From Pseudomonas sp. EpS/L25 (GTDB taxonomy: Bacteria > Pseudomonadota > Gammaproteobacteria > Pseudomonadales > Pseudomonadaceae): a stretch of DNA of 64,000 nt. The position numbers were made by a program, and so were the translations under genes. The stretch spans positions 186,001-250,000 of the forward strand of contig NZ_LNUP01000016.1 of NCBI RefSeq assembly GCF_001512295.1, written 5' to 3'. Shown piece after piece: positions 17,504-27,791 of the stretch. Under the pieces are notes generated by a model. It was not told where the DNA came from. It did not search any database and saw only the letters and a program-made list of their open reading frames with translations. Every line of letters begins with the position of its first letter. Within the stretch, counting starts at the first letter, position 1.

Positions 17504-18627
17504 GAGAGCTGTGCCAGGGCTTCGATACGGGCTCGCTTGAGGGCTTCGCCCAGGGCCGCACCCTTGAAGCCCTGGGCGACCAGCGGCTGCACTGCCACCC
17601 CGCGCAGTACCTCCGCCGCTTGGCGTAGCAGGGCCAGCCGTGGTTCTTCTTCGTCCGGCCTGGTGGCCGCCACGCAGGCACAGGCCTGCAGGAATTCGTC
17701 GAAGCGCGCTGGGCGCCGCAGTACGTCGAAGCTCTGCAGCAGCTCGAACCAGGCCTCCGGTGTCAGGCGCTCCGCTTGCAGGGCCGTGGCCCAATGGCGG
17801 GCTAGCAGCAGCGCCAGCTCGGCGGGCTCACGAGGGACCTTGAGGCGGGTGTTGATAGCGGCCTGTCGTTTCTCCGGTACCTCCAGGAGCAGGCAGGCCC
17901 AGCGCACGTTCAGCGAGGCCTGTACCTCGGCGGTCTGGCGCAGGATGGCATAGAGCTGCGCGCCTGGTTCAGGCGAGTCGGCTTCCAGGCCTGCCGTCAC
18001 TTCCGGCAAGAGCACGGCCAGGGCGCCGCAGTCACGGAGGACCCGGATGAAGACATCCGGGCGGTCTTCGAGCAGGGCGCGGGAGATTTCCTTCCACATG
18101 CGCTCGGCGGTCAGGGCGTCGAGTTCGCCGCTGGCGACCATGTTCTGCATGAGCCGTAGGGTCTCGGGTGCCACCGTGAAGCCCAGGGTGCTATAGCGGG
18201 CGGCGAAGCGGGCGACGCGCAGTACCCGCAGCGGGTCTTCGGCGAAGGCCGGGGAGACATGGCGCAGCAGGCGCGCCGCGAGATCGGCGCGACCGCCATA
18301 GGGGTCTATGACGTGACCCTCGTCGTCCTCGGCCATGGCATTGATGGTGAGGTCGCGGCGGATCAGGTCCTGTTCGAGGGTGACGTCCGGTGCGGCATGG
18401 AAGGTGAAGCCGCCGTAGCCGCGCCCGCTCTTGCGTTCGGTGCGGGCCAGGGCGTATTCCTCGCCGGTTTCAGGATGCAGGAACACCGGGAAGTCGGCCC
18501 CCACCGGGCGATAGCCCTGGGCGGCCAGGGTTTCGGCATCGGCACCCACCACGACCCAGTCGGTTTCGGTGACCGGACGACCGAGCAGGCGGTCGCGCAC
18601 GGCGCCGCCCACCTTGAAGATTTGCAT
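17500..18627 (-). CDS. cca: CCA tRNA nucleotidyltransferase
   Basis: A 375-residue class II enzyme that adds or repairs the 3' CCA end of tRNAs. The N-terminus [19 protein letters not shown] and [20 protein letters not shown] are strongly conserved. The polymerase-type motif that in E. coli has Asp21 and Asp23 reads E-T-D-W here, so the first carboxylate is Glu. The nucleotide-selecting [13 protein letters not shown] and [15 protein letters not shown] motifs are intact. There is no HD phosphohydrolase domain, so it is shorter than the 412-residue E. coli protein. The start codon follows a hairpin that contains its ribosome site, and the stop codon lies in the edge of repeat copy A. Part of the conserved folK-cca neighbourhood. 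Confidence 0.95.
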   Translation of the reverse strand: MQIFKVGGAVRDRLLGRPVTETDWVVVGADAETLAAQGYRPVGADFPVFLHPETGEEYALARTERKSGRGYGGFTFHAAPDVTLEQDLIRRDLTINAMAEDDEGHVIDPYGGRADLAARLLRHVSPAFAEDPLRVLRVARFAARYSTLGFTVAPETLRLMQNMVASGELDALTAERMWKEISRALLEDRPDVFIRVLRDCGALAVLLPEVTAGLEADSPEPGAQLYAILRQTAEVQASLNVRWACLLLEVPEKRQAAINTRLKVPREPAELALLLARHWATALQAERLTPEAWFELLQSFDVLRRPARFDEFLQACACVAATRPDEEEPRLALLRQAAEVLRGVAVQPLVAQGFKGAALGEALKRARIEALAQLS

Positions 18628-18629
18628 AG

Positions 18630-18653
18630 AAAAAGACCTCCTTGCGGAGGTCT
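18630..18653 (-). promoter_or_regulatory. Hairpin: spoVR terminator that buries the cca ribosome site
   Basis: On the minus strand AGACCTCC-GCAA-GGAGGTCT forms an eight-pair stem with a GNRA-type GCAA loop, followed by TTTTT. It is a textbook terminator 25 bases after the spoVR stop. The same 3' arm contains GGAGGT, eight bases before the cca ATG, so transcripts that read through would have the cca ribosome site locked in the stem. Confidence 0.75.
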
Positions 18654-18678
18654 AGGATAGCGGAAAGAGGCTCAGGAC

Positions 18679-20220
18679 TCAGATCGGCGAGGCCAGGTCC
18701 AGGCGCCGGTCGTGGTCGCGGCTCTCGTGACGCGGCGGGACGTGGAAGCTCTGGGCGATGTCTTCGCCCCTCATGCTTTCCAGGCGGATGTCGAAGCCCC
18801 ACAGTCGGTGCAGGTGCTTGAGCACCTCGTCCGTGGAGTTGCCCAGCGGTTTGCGGTCGTGTTGGAAGTGCCTGAGGGTGAGGGAGCGATCACCGCGGCG
18901 GTCGACGTTCCAGATCTGCACGTTGGGCTCGCGGTTGCCCAGGTTGTACTGGGCGGCGAGCTGTTCGCGGATCAGGCGATAGCCGCCATCGTCGTGGATG
19001 GCCGCCACTTCCAGTTCGTCGCGCTGGTCGTCATCGAGGATGCTGAACAGCTTGAGGTCGCGGATCACCTTGGGCGAGAGGAACTGCAGGATGAAGCTTT
19101 CATCCTTGAAGCTCTTCATGGCGAAGGTGACGGTGGCCAGCCAGTCGCTGCCAGCGATGTCGGGGAACCAGCGACGGTCTTCTTCCGTGGGGTTTTCGCA
19201 GATCCGGCGGATGTCGCGGAACATGGCGAAGCCCAGGGTGTAGGGGTTGATACCGCTGTAGTAGGGGCTGTCGAAGCCTGGCTGGTAGATCACCCCGGCA
19301 TGGGATTGCAGGAATTCGAACATGAAGCCTTCGGTGACCAGGCCTTCGTCGTAGAGGTCGTTGAGCAGGGTGTAGTGCCAGAAGGTGGCCCAGCCCTCGT
19401 TCATCACCTGGGTCTGGCGTTGCGGATAGAAGTACTGGGCGATCTTGCGCACGATGCGGATCACCTCGCGCTGCCAGGGCTCCAGCAAGGGGGCATGCTT
19501 TTCCAGGAAATAGAGGATGTTCTCCTGGGGCTCGGCGGGGAAGCGTGCGCCTTCGTCGAGCAGCTCCTTGCCGGCCAGCTTGGGAATGGTCCGCCAGAGA
19601 TCGTTGACCTGGCGCTGCAGTTGCTCTTCGCGCTCCTTCTGCCGTTGACGTTCCTCGGCGGCGGAGATCGGATAGGGACGCTTGTAGCGGTCCACCCCGT
19701 AGTTCATCAGGGCATGGCAGGAGTCGAGCAACTCCTCCACGGCGTCGATGCCGTGGCGCTCCTCGCATTGGGTGATGTACTGCTTGGCGAACACCAGGTA
19801 GTCGATGATGGAACTGGCATCGGTCCAGGTGCGGAACAGGTAGTTGCCCTTGAAGAAGCTATTGTGGCCATAGCAGGCGTGGGCGATCACCAGCGCCTGC
19901 ATGGTCATGGTGTTCTCTTCCATGAGGTAGGCGATGCAGGGGTCGGAGTTGATCACGATCTCGTAGGCCAGGCCCATCTGGCCACGGCTGTAGTGCTTCT
20001 CGGTATGCAGGAAATGCTTGCCGTAGGACCAGTGGTTGTAGCCGATGGGCATGCCGACGGAAGCGTAGGCGTCCATCATCTGCTCGGCGGTGATCACCTC
20101 GATCTGGTTGGGATAGGTGTCCAGCGCATAGCGCTTGGCGATGCGGGCGATCTCCCGGTCGTAGGTCTGGATCAGCTCGAAGGTCCATTCCGAGCCGGTG
20201 GAAATGGGCTCACGTTTCAT
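18679..20220 (-). CDS. SpoVR family protein (YcgB-like)
   Basis: A 513-residue member of the SpoVR family, named after a B. subtilis cortex protein but widespread in non-sporulating bacteria, usually beside YeaH and PrkA. Biochemical role unknown. The start at 20220 ([20 protein letters not shown]) overlaps the yeaH stop by four bases; the longer frame runs inside yeaH. Conserved blocks include the glutamate/histidine-rich [18 protein letters not shown]-like region (about residues 120-137), [20 protein letters not shown] and [15 protein letters not shown], which resemble metal-ligand patterns. Third gene of the prkA-yeaH-spoVR operon, followed by a strong terminator. Confidence 0.93.
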   Translation of the reverse strand: MKREPISTGSEWTFELIQTYDREIARIAKRYALDTYPNQIEVITAEQMMDAYASVGMPIGYNHWSYGKHFLHTEKHYSRGQMGLAYEIVINSDPCIAYLMEENTMTMQALVIAHACYGHNSFFKGNYLFRTWTDASSIIDYLVFAKQYITQCEERHGIDAVEELLDSCHALMNYGVDRYKRPYPISAAEERQRQKEREEQLQRQVNDLWRTIPKLAGKELLDEGARFPAEPQENILYFLEKHAPLLEPWQREVIRIVRKIAQYFYPQRQTQVMNEGWATFWHYTLLNDLYDEGLVTEGFMFEFLQSHAGVIYQPGFDSPYYSGINPYTLGFAMFRDIRRICENPTEEDRRWFPDIAGSDWLATVTFAMKSFKDESFILQFLSPKVIRDLKLFSILDDDQRDELEVAAIHDDGGYRLIREQLAAQYNLGNREPNVQIWNVDRRGDRSLTLRHFQHDRKPLGNSTDEVLKHLHRLWGFDIRLESMRGEDIAQSFHVPPRHESRDHDRRLDLASPI

Positions 20221-21488
20221 GACACGAGTCTCCGCTGGAACAGTTCGCGGAACACGGGATAGATATCCCCCGCCGAGACGATCTGCTGCTGCGAGAAGGA
20301 GTCCGGGAACGCCCCGCGGACGCTCTCGTATTCGTACCACAGCGCCTGGTGCTCGCGCGGGGTGATTTCCACGTAGGTGTAGTACTGCATGAACGGCAGG
20401 ATCTGCTTGGTCAGGATCTCCCGGCAGATGGGGGAATCGTCGTTCCAGTTGTCGCCGTCGGAGGCCTGGGCGGCATAGAGGTTCCACTCGTTGACCGGAT
20501 AGCGCTCGGCCATGACCTCCTGCATCAGCTTGAGGGCGCTGGAGACGATGGTGCCGCCGGTTTCCCGGGAGTAGAAGAACTCCTCCTCGTCCACTTCCTT
20601 GGCGCTGGTGTGGTGGCGGATGAACACGACCTCGATACGCTCGTAGTTCCGCTTGAGGAACAGGTAGAGCAGGATGTAGAAGCGCTTGGCGATGTCCTTG
20701 GTGGCCTGCGTCATGGAGCCGGAGACGTCCATCAGGCAGAACATCACGGCTTTGGAACTGGGGCTGGGCTGCTTGGAGAGCAGGTTGTACTTGAGGTCGA
20801 AGGTGTCGAGGAAAGGCACCTTGTCGATGCGCGCGCGCAACCGCTCGATCTCGGCTTCCAGGGCCTGAATATCGCCCAGGTTGTCGGGTTCTTCCACCCG
20901 CAGGCGCGCCAGTTCCGCCTTGGCCTCGCGCAGCTTGTTGCGGCTGCCGCCCGAGAGGGCGATGCGGCGGGCATGGGAGGCGCGCAAGGTGCGGATGATG
21001 TTGATGCGGGCGGGATTGCCTTCGTTGCTGATGCCGGCCCGTACCGTCTTGAAGGTGTCGGTACCGGTGAGCTGTTTCTTGACCAGGTTGGGCAGCTCCA
21101 GGTCCTCGAACATGAAGTCGAGGAATTCATCCTGGGTGATCTGGAAGGCGAATTCGTCCATGCCTTCGCCGCTGTTGCTGGCCTTGCCCTGGCCCTGACC
21201 GCCGCCACCGCCCTGGGGCCGCGGGATGCGCTCGCCGCTGACGAATTCCTTGTTGCCCGGGTGGACGATGGTCTGGCGTCCGCCCTTGCCTTGATAGAGC
21301 GCAGGTTCGTCGATGTCGCGGGCAGGAATGCTGATCTGCTCGCCATGTTCCATGTCGGTGATGGAACGCCGGCTCACAGCCTCCTCGACCGCCTTCTTGA
21401 TGTGCTCGCGGTACCGTCGCAAGAAGCGCGTACGGTTCACCGTGCTCTTGTTCTTGCCGTTTAGACGCCGGTCGATGACATAACTCAT
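20217..21488 (-). CDS. yeaH: YeaH/DUF444 family protein
   Basis: A 423-residue DUF444 protein with a C-terminal von Willebrand A-like fold: [20 protein letters not shown] near residues 248-267 carries the metal-binding Asp-x-Ser-x-Ser motif. The N-terminus has a basic segment ([20 protein letters not shown]) and a Gly/Gln-rich disordered stretch (about residues 90-105). It works with the kinase PrkA (YeaG) in stress and nitrogen-starvation responses in E. coli; its exact activity is unknown. It lies between prkA (76 bases upstream) and spoVR (four-base overlap). Confidence 0.93.
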   Translation of the reverse strand: MSYVIDRRLNGKNKSTVNRTRFLRRYREHIKKAVEEAVSRRSITDMEHGEQISIPARDIDEPALYQGKGGRQTIVHPGNKEFVSGERIPRPQGGGGGQGQGKASNSGEGMDEFAFQITQDEFLDFMFEDLELPNLVKKQLTGTDTFKTVRAGISNEGNPARINIIRTLRASHARRIALSGGSRNKLREAKAELARLRVEEPDNLGDIQALEAEIERLRARIDKVPFLDTFDLKYNLLSKQPSPSSKAVMFCLMDVSGSMTQATKDIAKRFYILLYLFLKRNYERIEVVFIRHHTSAKEVDEEEFFYSRETGGTIVSSALKLMQEVMAERYPVNEWNLYAAQASDGDNWNDDSPICREILTKQILPFMQYYTYVEITPREHQALWYEYESVRGAFPDSFSQQQIVSAGDIYPVFRELFQRRLVS

Positions 21489-21564
21489 ACAGGCCCTCCG
21501 GGCTATTGCAGGACACCGCGACGACGCGTCTGGCGCGCCGTCGCGGGTTCAGCCTCAGGCTGCC

Positions 21565-23487
21565 TTACTGCGACTTGCGTACCCGTGAATACCACTCGGA
21601 CAACAGTCGTACCTGCTTCTCGGTGTACCCGCGCTGGACCATGCGGGTAACGAAGTCGCTGTGCTTCTGCTGGTCTTCCTTGCTGGCCTTGGCGTTGAAG
21701 CTGATGACCGGCAGCAGCTCCTCGGTGTTGGAGAACATCTTCTTCTCGATCACCGCACGCAGCTTCTCGTAGGACAGCCAGCTCGGGTTCTTGCCGTTAT
21801 TGTTGGCACGGGCGCGCAACACGAAGTTGACGATCTCGTTACGGAAATCCTTCGGATTGCTGATGCCGGCCGGCTTCTCGATCTTTTCCAGTTCCTCGTT
21901 GAGTGAAGCGCGATTGAGGATCTCGCCGGTTTCCGGGTCGCGGTATTCCTGATCCTGGATCCAGAAGTCCGCATAGAGCACGTAGCGGTCGAAGATGTTC
22001 TGGCCGTATTCGCTGTAGGACTCGAGGTAGGCGGTCTGGATCTCCTTGCCGATGAACTCCACGTAGCGCGGCGCCAGGTATTCCTTGATGAATCTCATGT
22101 AGCGCTCGCGGGTCTCGGCCGGGAACTGCTCGGCCTCGATCTGCTGTTCCAGCACATAGAGCAGGTGCACCGGGTTGGCCGCTACCTCGTTGGCGTCGAA
22201 GTTGAACACCCGCGAGAGGATCTTGAAGGCGAAGCGGGTGGAGAGACCGTTCATGCCCTCGTCGACGCCCGCGCTGTCGCGGTATTCCTGGATCGACTTG
22301 GCCTTGGGATCGGTGTCCTTGAGATTCTCGCCGTCGTAGACGCGCATCTTCGAGTAGATGTTGGAGTTTTCCGGCTCCTTGAGGCGCGAGAGCACCGAGA
22401 ACTGAGCCAGCATCTTGAGGGTATCCGGCGCGCAGTGGGCGTTGGCCAGGGAGCTGTTGACCAGCAGCTTGTCGTAGATATGGATCTCGTCGGAGACGCG
22501 CAGGCAGTAGGGCACCTTGACGATGTAGATCCGGTCGATGAAGGCTTCGTTGTTCTTGTTGTTGCGGAAGGTGTGCCACTCGGATTCGTTGGAGTGGGCC
22601 AGGATGATGCCGCTGTAGGGCAGGGCGCCGAGGCCTTCGGTACTGTTGTAGTTGCCTTCCTGGGTCGCGGTCAGCAAGGGGTGCAGGACTTTGATCGGGG
22701 CCTTGAACATCTCCACGAATTCCATCAGGCCCTGGTTCGCCCGGCACAGGGCGCCGGAGTAGCTGTAGGCATCCGCGTCGTTCTGCGGGTATTCCTCCAG
22801 CTTGCGGATGTCCACCTTGCCCACCAGGGCGGAGATGTCCTGGTTGTTCTCGTCACCCGGTTCGGTCTTGGCGATGGCGATCTGGTTGAGGATGGAGGGG
22901 TAGAGCTTGACCACCTTGAACTTGCTGATGTCACCGCCGAATTCCTGCAGGCGCTTGGCCGCCCAGGGCGACATGATGCTGCGCAGGTAGTGGCGAGGGA
23001 TGCCGTAGTCCTCTTCGAGGATCTGGCCGTCTTCGTCCGGGTTGAACAGCCCCAGGGGCGATTCGAGCACCGGCGAGCCCTTGATGGCGTAGAAGGGGAC
23101 CTTCTCGATCAGGTGCTTGAGTTTCTCTGCGAGGGACGACTTGCCACCACCCACCGGGCCGAGCAGATAGAGGATCTGCTTCTTCTCTTCCAGGCCCTGC
23201 GCCGCATGGCGGAAATAGGACACGATCTGCTCGATGCAGTCTTCCATGCCATGGAAGTCGGCAAAGGCAGGATAGCGACGGATGACCTTGTTGGAAAAGA
23301 TGCGGGATAGACGCGAGTCACTGGTGGTATCCACCAGCTCGGGTTCGCCGATGGCCATGAGCATGCGCTCGGCGGCACTGGCAAAGGCGGTACGATCCTT
23401 CTTGCAGATCTCAAGGTATTCCTGAAGGGAATACTCTTCCTGACGAGTCGCTTCGAAACGCTCCTGGAAGTGACTGAAAATGCTCAT
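21565..23487 (-). CDS. prkA: PrkA family serine protein kinase (YeaG)
   Basis: A 640-residue protein with an N-terminal AAA+ type ATPase region (Walker A LLGPVGGGKSSLAEKL near residues 104-119) and a C-terminal PrkA domain. In Bacillus and E. coli, PrkA/YeaG phosphorylates proteins or acts as an AAA+ protease-like factor during stress. ATG at 23487 gives MSIFSHFQERFEATRQEEYS, the conserved start; the longer frame from 23568 has no such character. First gene of the prkA-yeaH-spoVR operon. The 385-base upstream region probably contains its promoter(s), but I could not assign a sigma-54 or sigma-S box with confidence. Confidence 0.95.
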   Translation of the reverse strand: MSIFSHFQERFEATRQEEYSLQEYLEICKKDRTAFASAAERMLMAIGEPELVDTTSDSRLSRIFSNKVIRRYPAFADFHGMEDCIEQIVSYFRHAAQGLEEKKQILYLLGPVGGGKSSLAEKLKHLIEKVPFYAIKGSPVLESPLGLFNPDEDGQILEEDYGIPRHYLRSIMSPWAAKRLQEFGGDISKFKVVKLYPSILNQIAIAKTEPGDENNQDISALVGKVDIRKLEEYPQNDADAYSYSGALCRANQGLMEFVEMFKAPIKVLHPLLTATQEGNYNSTEGLGALPYSGIILAHSNESEWHTFRNNKNNEAFIDRIYIVKVPYCLRVSDEIHIYDKLLVNSSLANAHCAPDTLKMLAQFSVLSRLKEPENSNIYSKMRVYDGENLKDTDPKAKSIQEYRDSAGVDEGMNGLSTRFAFKILSRVFNFDANEVAANPVHLLYVLEQQIEAEQFPAETRERYMRFIKEYLAPRYVEFIGKEIQTAYLESYSEYGQNIFDRYVLYADFWIQDQEYRDPETGEILNRASLNEELEKIEKPAGISNPKDFRNEIVNFVLRARANNNGKNPSWLSYEKLRAVIEKKMFSNTEELLPVISFNAKASKEDQQKHSDFVTRMVQRGYTEKQVRLLSEWYSRVRKSQ

Positions 23488-23875
23488 GACGTCTCCTCGC
23501 TGGATACCCTGGACCAGCTTGGAATCGATGCCTGGAGCCTTGCCTTGCTGCCGGTGGGAAGCGGTCATGCCGGGCGACGAACGATTACGTCTGCACTACC
23601 TTCGCTGTCGTCTTGCCTGATCGATCCTTATCGCCTGCAGAGTAGGGTTGGGTTTCGAGAGACGCACGAAGGAGACCGATGGAGACGGTCCCCCTGGAAT
23701 TCCCCCGAATCTCCAGTGGTTACACCGATGGTCCAAAGCCGGTTATCGAGCCCGACGTTTCCGACGGGCCTGATTCCAGAATAGTCCTATCTGCGAGATG
23801 TGGAAGAGCCAATTCGGTTTATTCTTGTAACGACAGCGTCAATCGCCTGTGGTATGCGGCCTGCTTGCGCCTTCA
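23488..23875. other. prkA upstream region
   Basis: 388 bases without a gene. It precedes the stress operon and must carry its promoter on the minus strand. I see short inverted repeats but no clear TGGCAC-N5-TTGC sigma-54 site. It is bounded on the other side by repeat copy B. Confidence 0.5.
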
Positions 23876-24088
23876 GAGCCTATCCAAAGGCTCGCGAGCC
23901 AGAGCCAAACCAGGCGCAACGACCAACGGGAGTAACAGCCAACGGCTGGCCCGAAGGGTGAGCGCTAGCGAATCAAAGACCTGAGGAAGCGGACCGGGCT
24001 CGCGCGCGAGTTTACGAGTGGTAAATGAGCATTCCGAAGGTCTTTTCAACGCGGTTTGGCCGACGCGCAGCAGCCATTGGATAGGCTC
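23876..24088. repeat. Repeat family R1, copy B (at the glpE stop codon)
   Basis: A 213-base unit with perfect 12-base terminal inverted repeats GAGCCTATCCAA and TTGGATAGGCTC. It is inverted relative to copy A and shares the CGCGTCGGCCAAAC interior (as complement near 24056-24071) and the ATGAGCATTCC segment. Its last bases form two of the three letters of the glpE TGA stop codon. Confidence 0.85.
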
Positions 24089-24413
24089 AGGCCTGACCGC
24101 TTTCGGTCTGGTCGGGATAGCGGGTGCGCCAGTCCTCGAAGCCGCCGTCGACGCTATAGACCTGGCTGAAGCCCTGGCCGGCGAAGAAGGCCGCAGCGCT
24201 CTGGCTGGAGTGGCCGTGGTAGCAGAACACCAGCAGCGGCGCGTCGAGATCGGCGGCGGCGATGAAGTCGTGGATGTTCTGGTTGTCGACGCGTTGCGCC
24301 CCGGCCACGTGCAGGCTGGCGTAGCTGTGCGGATCACGGATGTCGACGATGCGGGCGCCCTGATCGCGCAGTTCGAGGGCGCGTTCGGGGGAGATACAGG
24401 TGAATTCGCTCAT
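24087..24413 (-). CDS. glpE: Thiosulfate sulfurtransferase GlpE (rhodanese)
   Basis: A 108-residue single-domain rhodanese, transferring sulfane sulfur from thiosulfate to thiophilic acceptors. The active-site loop reads [12 protein letters not shown], with Cys at about residue 65 as the persulfide carrier; [20 protein letters not shown] is the CH2A-type motif. The ATG at 24413 overlaps the apaH stop (ATGA). Last gene of the rsmA-apaG-apaH-glpE string, as in other pseudomonads. Its stop codon coincides with the edge of repeat copy B, so the final residues (SGQA) may be altered from the ancestral end. Confidence 0.93.
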   Translation of the reverse strand: MSEFTCISPERALELRDQGARIVDIRDPHSYASLHVAGAQRVDNQNIHDFIAAADLDAPLLVFCYHGHSSQSAAAFFAGQGFSQVYSVDGGFEDWRTRYPDQTESGQA

Positions 24414-25231
24414 TTCTTCTCCTTGCAACTGCAGAGATGACGGCGCTGGCCGTCGACGTCGAGCAGGGTCATGTCGCCACCCCAGACGCAGCCGCTGTCG
24501 AGCGCCTCGACGTTGGGCGTTGCGCAGCGGCCCTTGAGCGCGGCCCAGTGACCGAAGAGGATGCGCACGTCGCGGGTCAGCCGGTGTGCGTGGCTGAACC
24601 AGGGGGCGAAGCCGGCCGGCGCGCTGTCCAGGCCTTCCTTGCTCTTGAATTCCAGACGACCTTCCGGGCTGCAGAATCTCATGCGCGTCAGGTAGTTGGT
24701 GATCAGGCGCAGACGCTCCTGGCCCTGCAGCTCATCATGCCAGAGCGCCGGTTCGTTGCCATACATCTGCTCGAGAAAAGGCACATGGGCCTGGTCGTCG
24801 CGCAGCACGGCTTCCACCTCGCCGGCCAGGCCAAGGGCCTGGCTCAGCGTCCACTGCGGCGGCAGGCCGGCATGGACCAGCACACAGTTGCGGTCGGCAT
24901 CGTGCTGGATCAGCGGCAGGTGGCGCAGCCAGTGCAGCAATTCATCGCGGTCCGGCGCGGCGAGAATGTCGCTCAGGGTGTCCTGCTTCTTCAGCTTGGC
25001 GCCGCCCAAGGCGACCGCCAGGAGATGCAGGTCGTGATTGCCCAGCACGCTCACCACCGAGTCGCGCAGGGCATACAGGTATCTGAGGGTTTCCAGCGAC
25101 TGAGGTCCGCGGTTGACCAGATCACCCACCAGCCAGAGGCGGTCCTGCGCGGGATCGAAGCGGACCTCGTCGAGGAGGCATTTGAGCGGGTCGAGGCAAC
25201 CTTGGAGGTCGCCCACGGCGTACAGCGTCAT
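24410..25231 (-). CDS. apaH: Diadenosine tetraphosphatase ApaH
   Basis: A 273-residue symmetrical Ap4A hydrolase, cleaving diadenosine tetraphosphate and removing Np4 caps from RNA. Metallophosphatase motifs are in order: [37 protein letters not shown], and the later [10 protein letters not shown] and FGHWAALKG. Length is normal. It follows apaG by eight bases and overlaps glpE by four. Confidence 0.96.
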   Translation of the reverse strand: MTLYAVGDLQGCLDPLKCLLDEVRFDPAQDRLWLVGDLVNRGPQSLETLRYLYALRDSVVSVLGNHDLHLLAVALGGAKLKKQDTLSDILAAPDRDELLHWLRHLPLIQHDADRNCVLVHAGLPPQWTLSQALGLAGEVEAVLRDDQAHVPFLEQMYGNEPALWHDELQGQERLRLITNYLTRMRFCSPEGRLEFKSKEGLDSAPAGFAPWFSHAHRLTRDVRILFGHWAALKGRCATPNVEALDSGCVWGGDMTLLDVDGQRRHLCSCKEKK

Positions 25232-25239
25232 CGGCAGTC

Positions 25240-25626
25240 CTAGTGTAGCGAGCCCGGTACGGCCAGGCGGAAGGTGGGAATGGCAGCCTCGAAGGGATGG
25301 CCGTCGCTGGCGACCATCTGGTAGCTGCCGCTCATGCTGCCCACCTGGGTGGGCATCAGGGTGCCGCTGGAGTAGCTGTGGGTCTCGCCCGGCGCGATCA
25401 GGGGCTGCTCACCCACCACGCCCGGGCCGCGGACTTCCTGTACCTCGCCATTGCCGTCGGTGATGATCCAGTGGCGGCTGAGCAGTTGCGCCGGCAGGCT
25501 GCCGTCGTTGCGGATGCGCACGTCGTAGGCGAAGGCGTAGCGCTCCTGGCTGGCACTGGATTGCTCGGGCAGGTAGCGGGTGGTGACCTGCACGGTGATG
25601 AGGTAGCGCGGATCGGACTCGGTCAC
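25240..25626 (-). CDS. apaG: ApaG (CoA-binding-type beta-sandwich protein)
   Basis: A 128-residue protein of the ApaG fold (fibronectin-like beta-sandwich), usually co-transcribed with apaH and rsmA. The molecular role remains unclear; links to Co2+ resistance and nucleotide binding are reported. Family marks are [31 protein letters not shown] (with the conserved [11 protein letters not shown]) and [19 protein letters not shown]. It starts 36 bases after rsmA and ends eight bases before apaH. Confidence 0.95.
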   Translation of the reverse strand: MTESDPRYLITVQVTTRYLPEQSSASQERYAFAYDVRIRNDGSLPAQLLSRHWIITDGNGEVQEVRGPGVVGEQPLIAPGETHSYSSGTLMPTQVGSMSGSYQMVASDGHPFEAAIPTFRLAVPGSLH

Positions 25627-25662
25627 GAGAAGGCTCTCTGCGAATACGGGTTGGATAGGACT

Positions 25663-26454
25663 TCAGTTGGACGCCAACTGGTTGGCCAGGCGCACGTAGG
25701 CGGCCAGGTCCAGTTGCTCGGGCCGCAGGCCGGGGTCGACGTCGGCCGCCTCGATGGCAGCGCTGTCCAGGGTGCCCTTGAGGGTGTTCCGGAGCGTCTT
25801 GCGGCGCTGGCCGAAGGCCTCGCGTACCACGCGTTCCAGCAGCGCTGGATCGCGGGCCGTGTGCGGTCGCTCGGTGTGGGGCACCAGGCGCACGATGGCC
25901 GAATCCACCTTGGGCGGCGGATTGAAGGCGCCGGGACCGACGTTGAACAGGTGCTCCACGCGGCAGTGGTACTGCACCATGATCGACAGCCGTCCCCAAT
26001 CACCGTTCCCTGGCACCGCGGCCAGACGCTCCACCACTTCCTTCTGCAGCATGAAGTGCATGTCGGCGATGATGTCGGCGAAGCTGAGCAGGTGGAAGAT
26101 CAGCGGCGTGGAGATGTTGTAGGGCAGGTTGCCCACGACCCGCAGGCGATCGCCATTGGCGATGCTGGAGAGATCGTATTTCATGGCGTCACCCTGGTGC
26201 AGGGTGAACAGCGGATTGAGACCGAACTTGAGCCTGAGCAGCGGGATCAGGTCTTGGTCCAGCTCGATGACGTCGAGGTGGGCACCGCTGCTCAGCAGGC
26301 CCTCGGTCAGGGCGCCCTGGCCCGGCCCGATTTCCAGCAGCCGCTCGCCGGGGCGCCCATGGATGGCACGCAGGATGCGATGGATCACGCCAGCGTCGTG
26401 CAGGAAATTCTGGCCGAACCTCTTGCGGGCGCGGTGTTGGTAGAGCTCGGTCAT
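25663..26454 (-). CDS. rsmA: 16S rRNA dimethyladenosine transferase RsmA (KsgA)
   Basis: A 263-residue SAM-dependent enzyme that dimethylates two adjacent adenosines in the 16S 3' hairpin late in 30S assembly. It starts MTELYQHRARKRFGQNFLHD. SAM-binding LLEIGPGQGALTEGLL and the catalytic VVGNLPYNISTPLIFHLL (NLPY motif) are intact. It stands between pdxA and apaG in the usual order; repeat copy C separates it from pdxA. Confidence 0.97.
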   Translation of the reverse strand: MTELYQHRARKRFGQNFLHDAGVIHRILRAIHGRPGERLLEIGPGQGALTEGLLSSGAHLDVIELDQDLIPLLRLKFGLNPLFTLHQGDAMKYDLSSIANGDRLRVVGNLPYNISTPLIFHLLSFADIIADMHFMLQKEVVERLAAVPGNGDWGRLSIMVQYHCRVEHLFNVGPGAFNPPPKVDSAIVRLVPHTERPHTARDPALLERVVREAFGQRRKTLRNTLKGTLDSAAIEAADVDPGLRPEQLDLAAYVRLANQLASN

Positions 26455-26545
26455 CAGGTGCTCCGGCGCAGGCGCCGGGCCTGCGATTCAAGACGGCAAA
26501 GACCCGCCAGTTTAGCAGACCCTTTACCGCCTCCGGAGCGCTCAG

Positions 26546-26748
26546 CGCCAGTTCATGACCTGCTGCGCGTCGGCCAAACGGCGTTGAAAAGACCTTGGAA
26601 GGCCAGCTCCACCTGGGCGGCCCCGTCGGGAATGCTCATGTCCCTCGCGTAGACTCGCTCGCGAGTCCGATCCGCTTCCGCAGGTGTTTTCGTGGGGCCG
26701 CCTGGGTCTCTTTTGGCCCTGGCTCGCGAGGTTCCGAACGGTCTCTCA
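26546..26748. repeat. Repeat family R1, copy C (between pdxA and rsmA)
   Basis: About 200 bases sharing CTGCTGCGCGTCGGCCAAAC, GTTGAAAA and ATGCTCAT with copies A and B, and ending with a CGCGAG-rich arm. Its terminal inverted repeats are degenerate (GCGCCAGTTCATGACC against GGTTCCGAACGGTCTC). Its right edge begins at the pdxA TGA, the third case of this family meeting a stop codon. It lies inside the pdxA-rsmA gene string. Confidence 0.75.
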
Positions 26749-27741
26749 GGTCGCCGAGCGGCGATGAGCTGCCATGGCATAGGCGGTGTCGAGGGCGACC
26801 TCGAGGCTGCCGGTGTCGATCCGGCCGCTGCCGGCCAGGTCCAGGGCGGTGCCGTGGTCGACCGAGGTGCGGATGATCGGCAGGCCCAGGGTCACGTTGA
26901 CCGCGGCGCCGAAACCCTTGTGCTTGAGCACCGGCAGGCCCTGGTCGTGGTACATGGCCAGGACCGCGTCGCAGTGCGCGAGGTGCTTGGGGGTGAAGAG
27001 GGTATCGGCGGGTAGCGGCCCGACGAGGTCGAGGCCTTCGGTGCGCAGGGTCGCCAGGGCTGGCTCGATGATCTCGATCTCTTCACGGCCCAGGTGACCG
27101 CCTTCGCCGGCATGGGGATTGAGGCCGCAGACCAGGATGCGCGGCCGGGCGATGCCGAAATAGCGACGCAGGTCGCCGTCGAGGATGCGGGTCACGTCCA
27201 GCAGGGTCTGGCGATCGATGGCATCGGCCACCTCACGCAGCGGCAGGTGGGTGGTGACCAGGGCGACCCTCAGGCCCTCGGTCGCCAGCAGCATCACCAC
27301 CTGGGGGGTACCGGTCAGTTCGGCGAGGAATTCGGTGTGGCCGGAGAAGGCCACGCCGCCGTCGTTGATCACACCCTTGTGCACCGGCGCGGTGATCATG
27401 CCGGCGAAGGTGCCGTCCAGGCAGCCCTGGCCAGCACGGGCCAGGGTTTCCAGCACATAGGCGGCGTTGGCGGTATCGAGCTGACCGGTGACCACGGGCG
27501 CGCCCAGTGGGGTATCCCAGACATAGAGGGTGCCGGCTGGCGCCGGGTTGTCGGGCCAGGCGACCGGGGATACCGCGATCAGGTCGATGACGAGGCCCAG
27601 TTCGGCGGCGCGCGCGGCCAGCAGGTCGCGACTGGCGATGGCGATCAGGGCGTGGGGCTGGGCGTCCCGGGCGAGCAGCAGGCAGAGATCGGGGCCGATA
27701 CCGGCGGGTTCACCGGGGGTGAGGGCAAAGCGCAGGACCAT
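26746..27741 (-). CDS. pdxA: 4-hydroxythreonine-4-phosphate dehydrogenase PdxA
   Basis: A 331-residue NAD-dependent enzyme of vitamin B6 synthesis. ATG at 27741 ([19 protein letters not shown]) is preceded by AGGAG at about nine bases; the longer frame would cross the surA terminator. Metal ligands are in [28 protein letters not shown] and [17 protein letters not shown]. Downstream of surA, from which it is separated by a hairpin. Its stop codon lies at the edge of repeat copy C. Confidence 0.96.
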   Translation of the reverse strand: MVLRFALTPGEPAGIGPDLCLLLARDAQPHALIAIASRDLLAARAAELGLVIDLIAVSPVAWPDNPAPAGTLYVWDTPLGAPVVTGQLDTANAAYVLETLARAGQGCLDGTFAGMITAPVHKGVINDGGVAFSGHTEFLAELTGTPQVVMLLATEGLRVALVTTHLPLREVADAIDRQTLLDVTRILDGDLRRYFGIARPRILVCGLNPHAGEGGHLGREEIEIIEPALATLRTEGLDLVGPLPADTLFTPKHLAHCDAVLAMYHDQGLPVLKHKGFGAAVNVTLGLPIIRTSVDHGTALDLAGSGRIDTGSLEVALDTAYAMAAHRRSAT

Positions 27742-27760
27742 GCACAGCTCCTGAAACAGA

Positions 27761-27787
27761 AAGGCCGCAGGGGACACCTGCGGCCTT
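27761..27787 (-). terminator. Hairpin between surA and pdxA
   Basis: Perfect 11-base stem AAGGCCGCAGG/CCTGCGGCCTT with five-base loop, immediately after the surA stop on the minus strand, followed by TCTGTTTC. It probably reduces rather than blocks read-through into pdxA. Confidence 0.75.
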
Positions 27788-27791
27788 GGGG

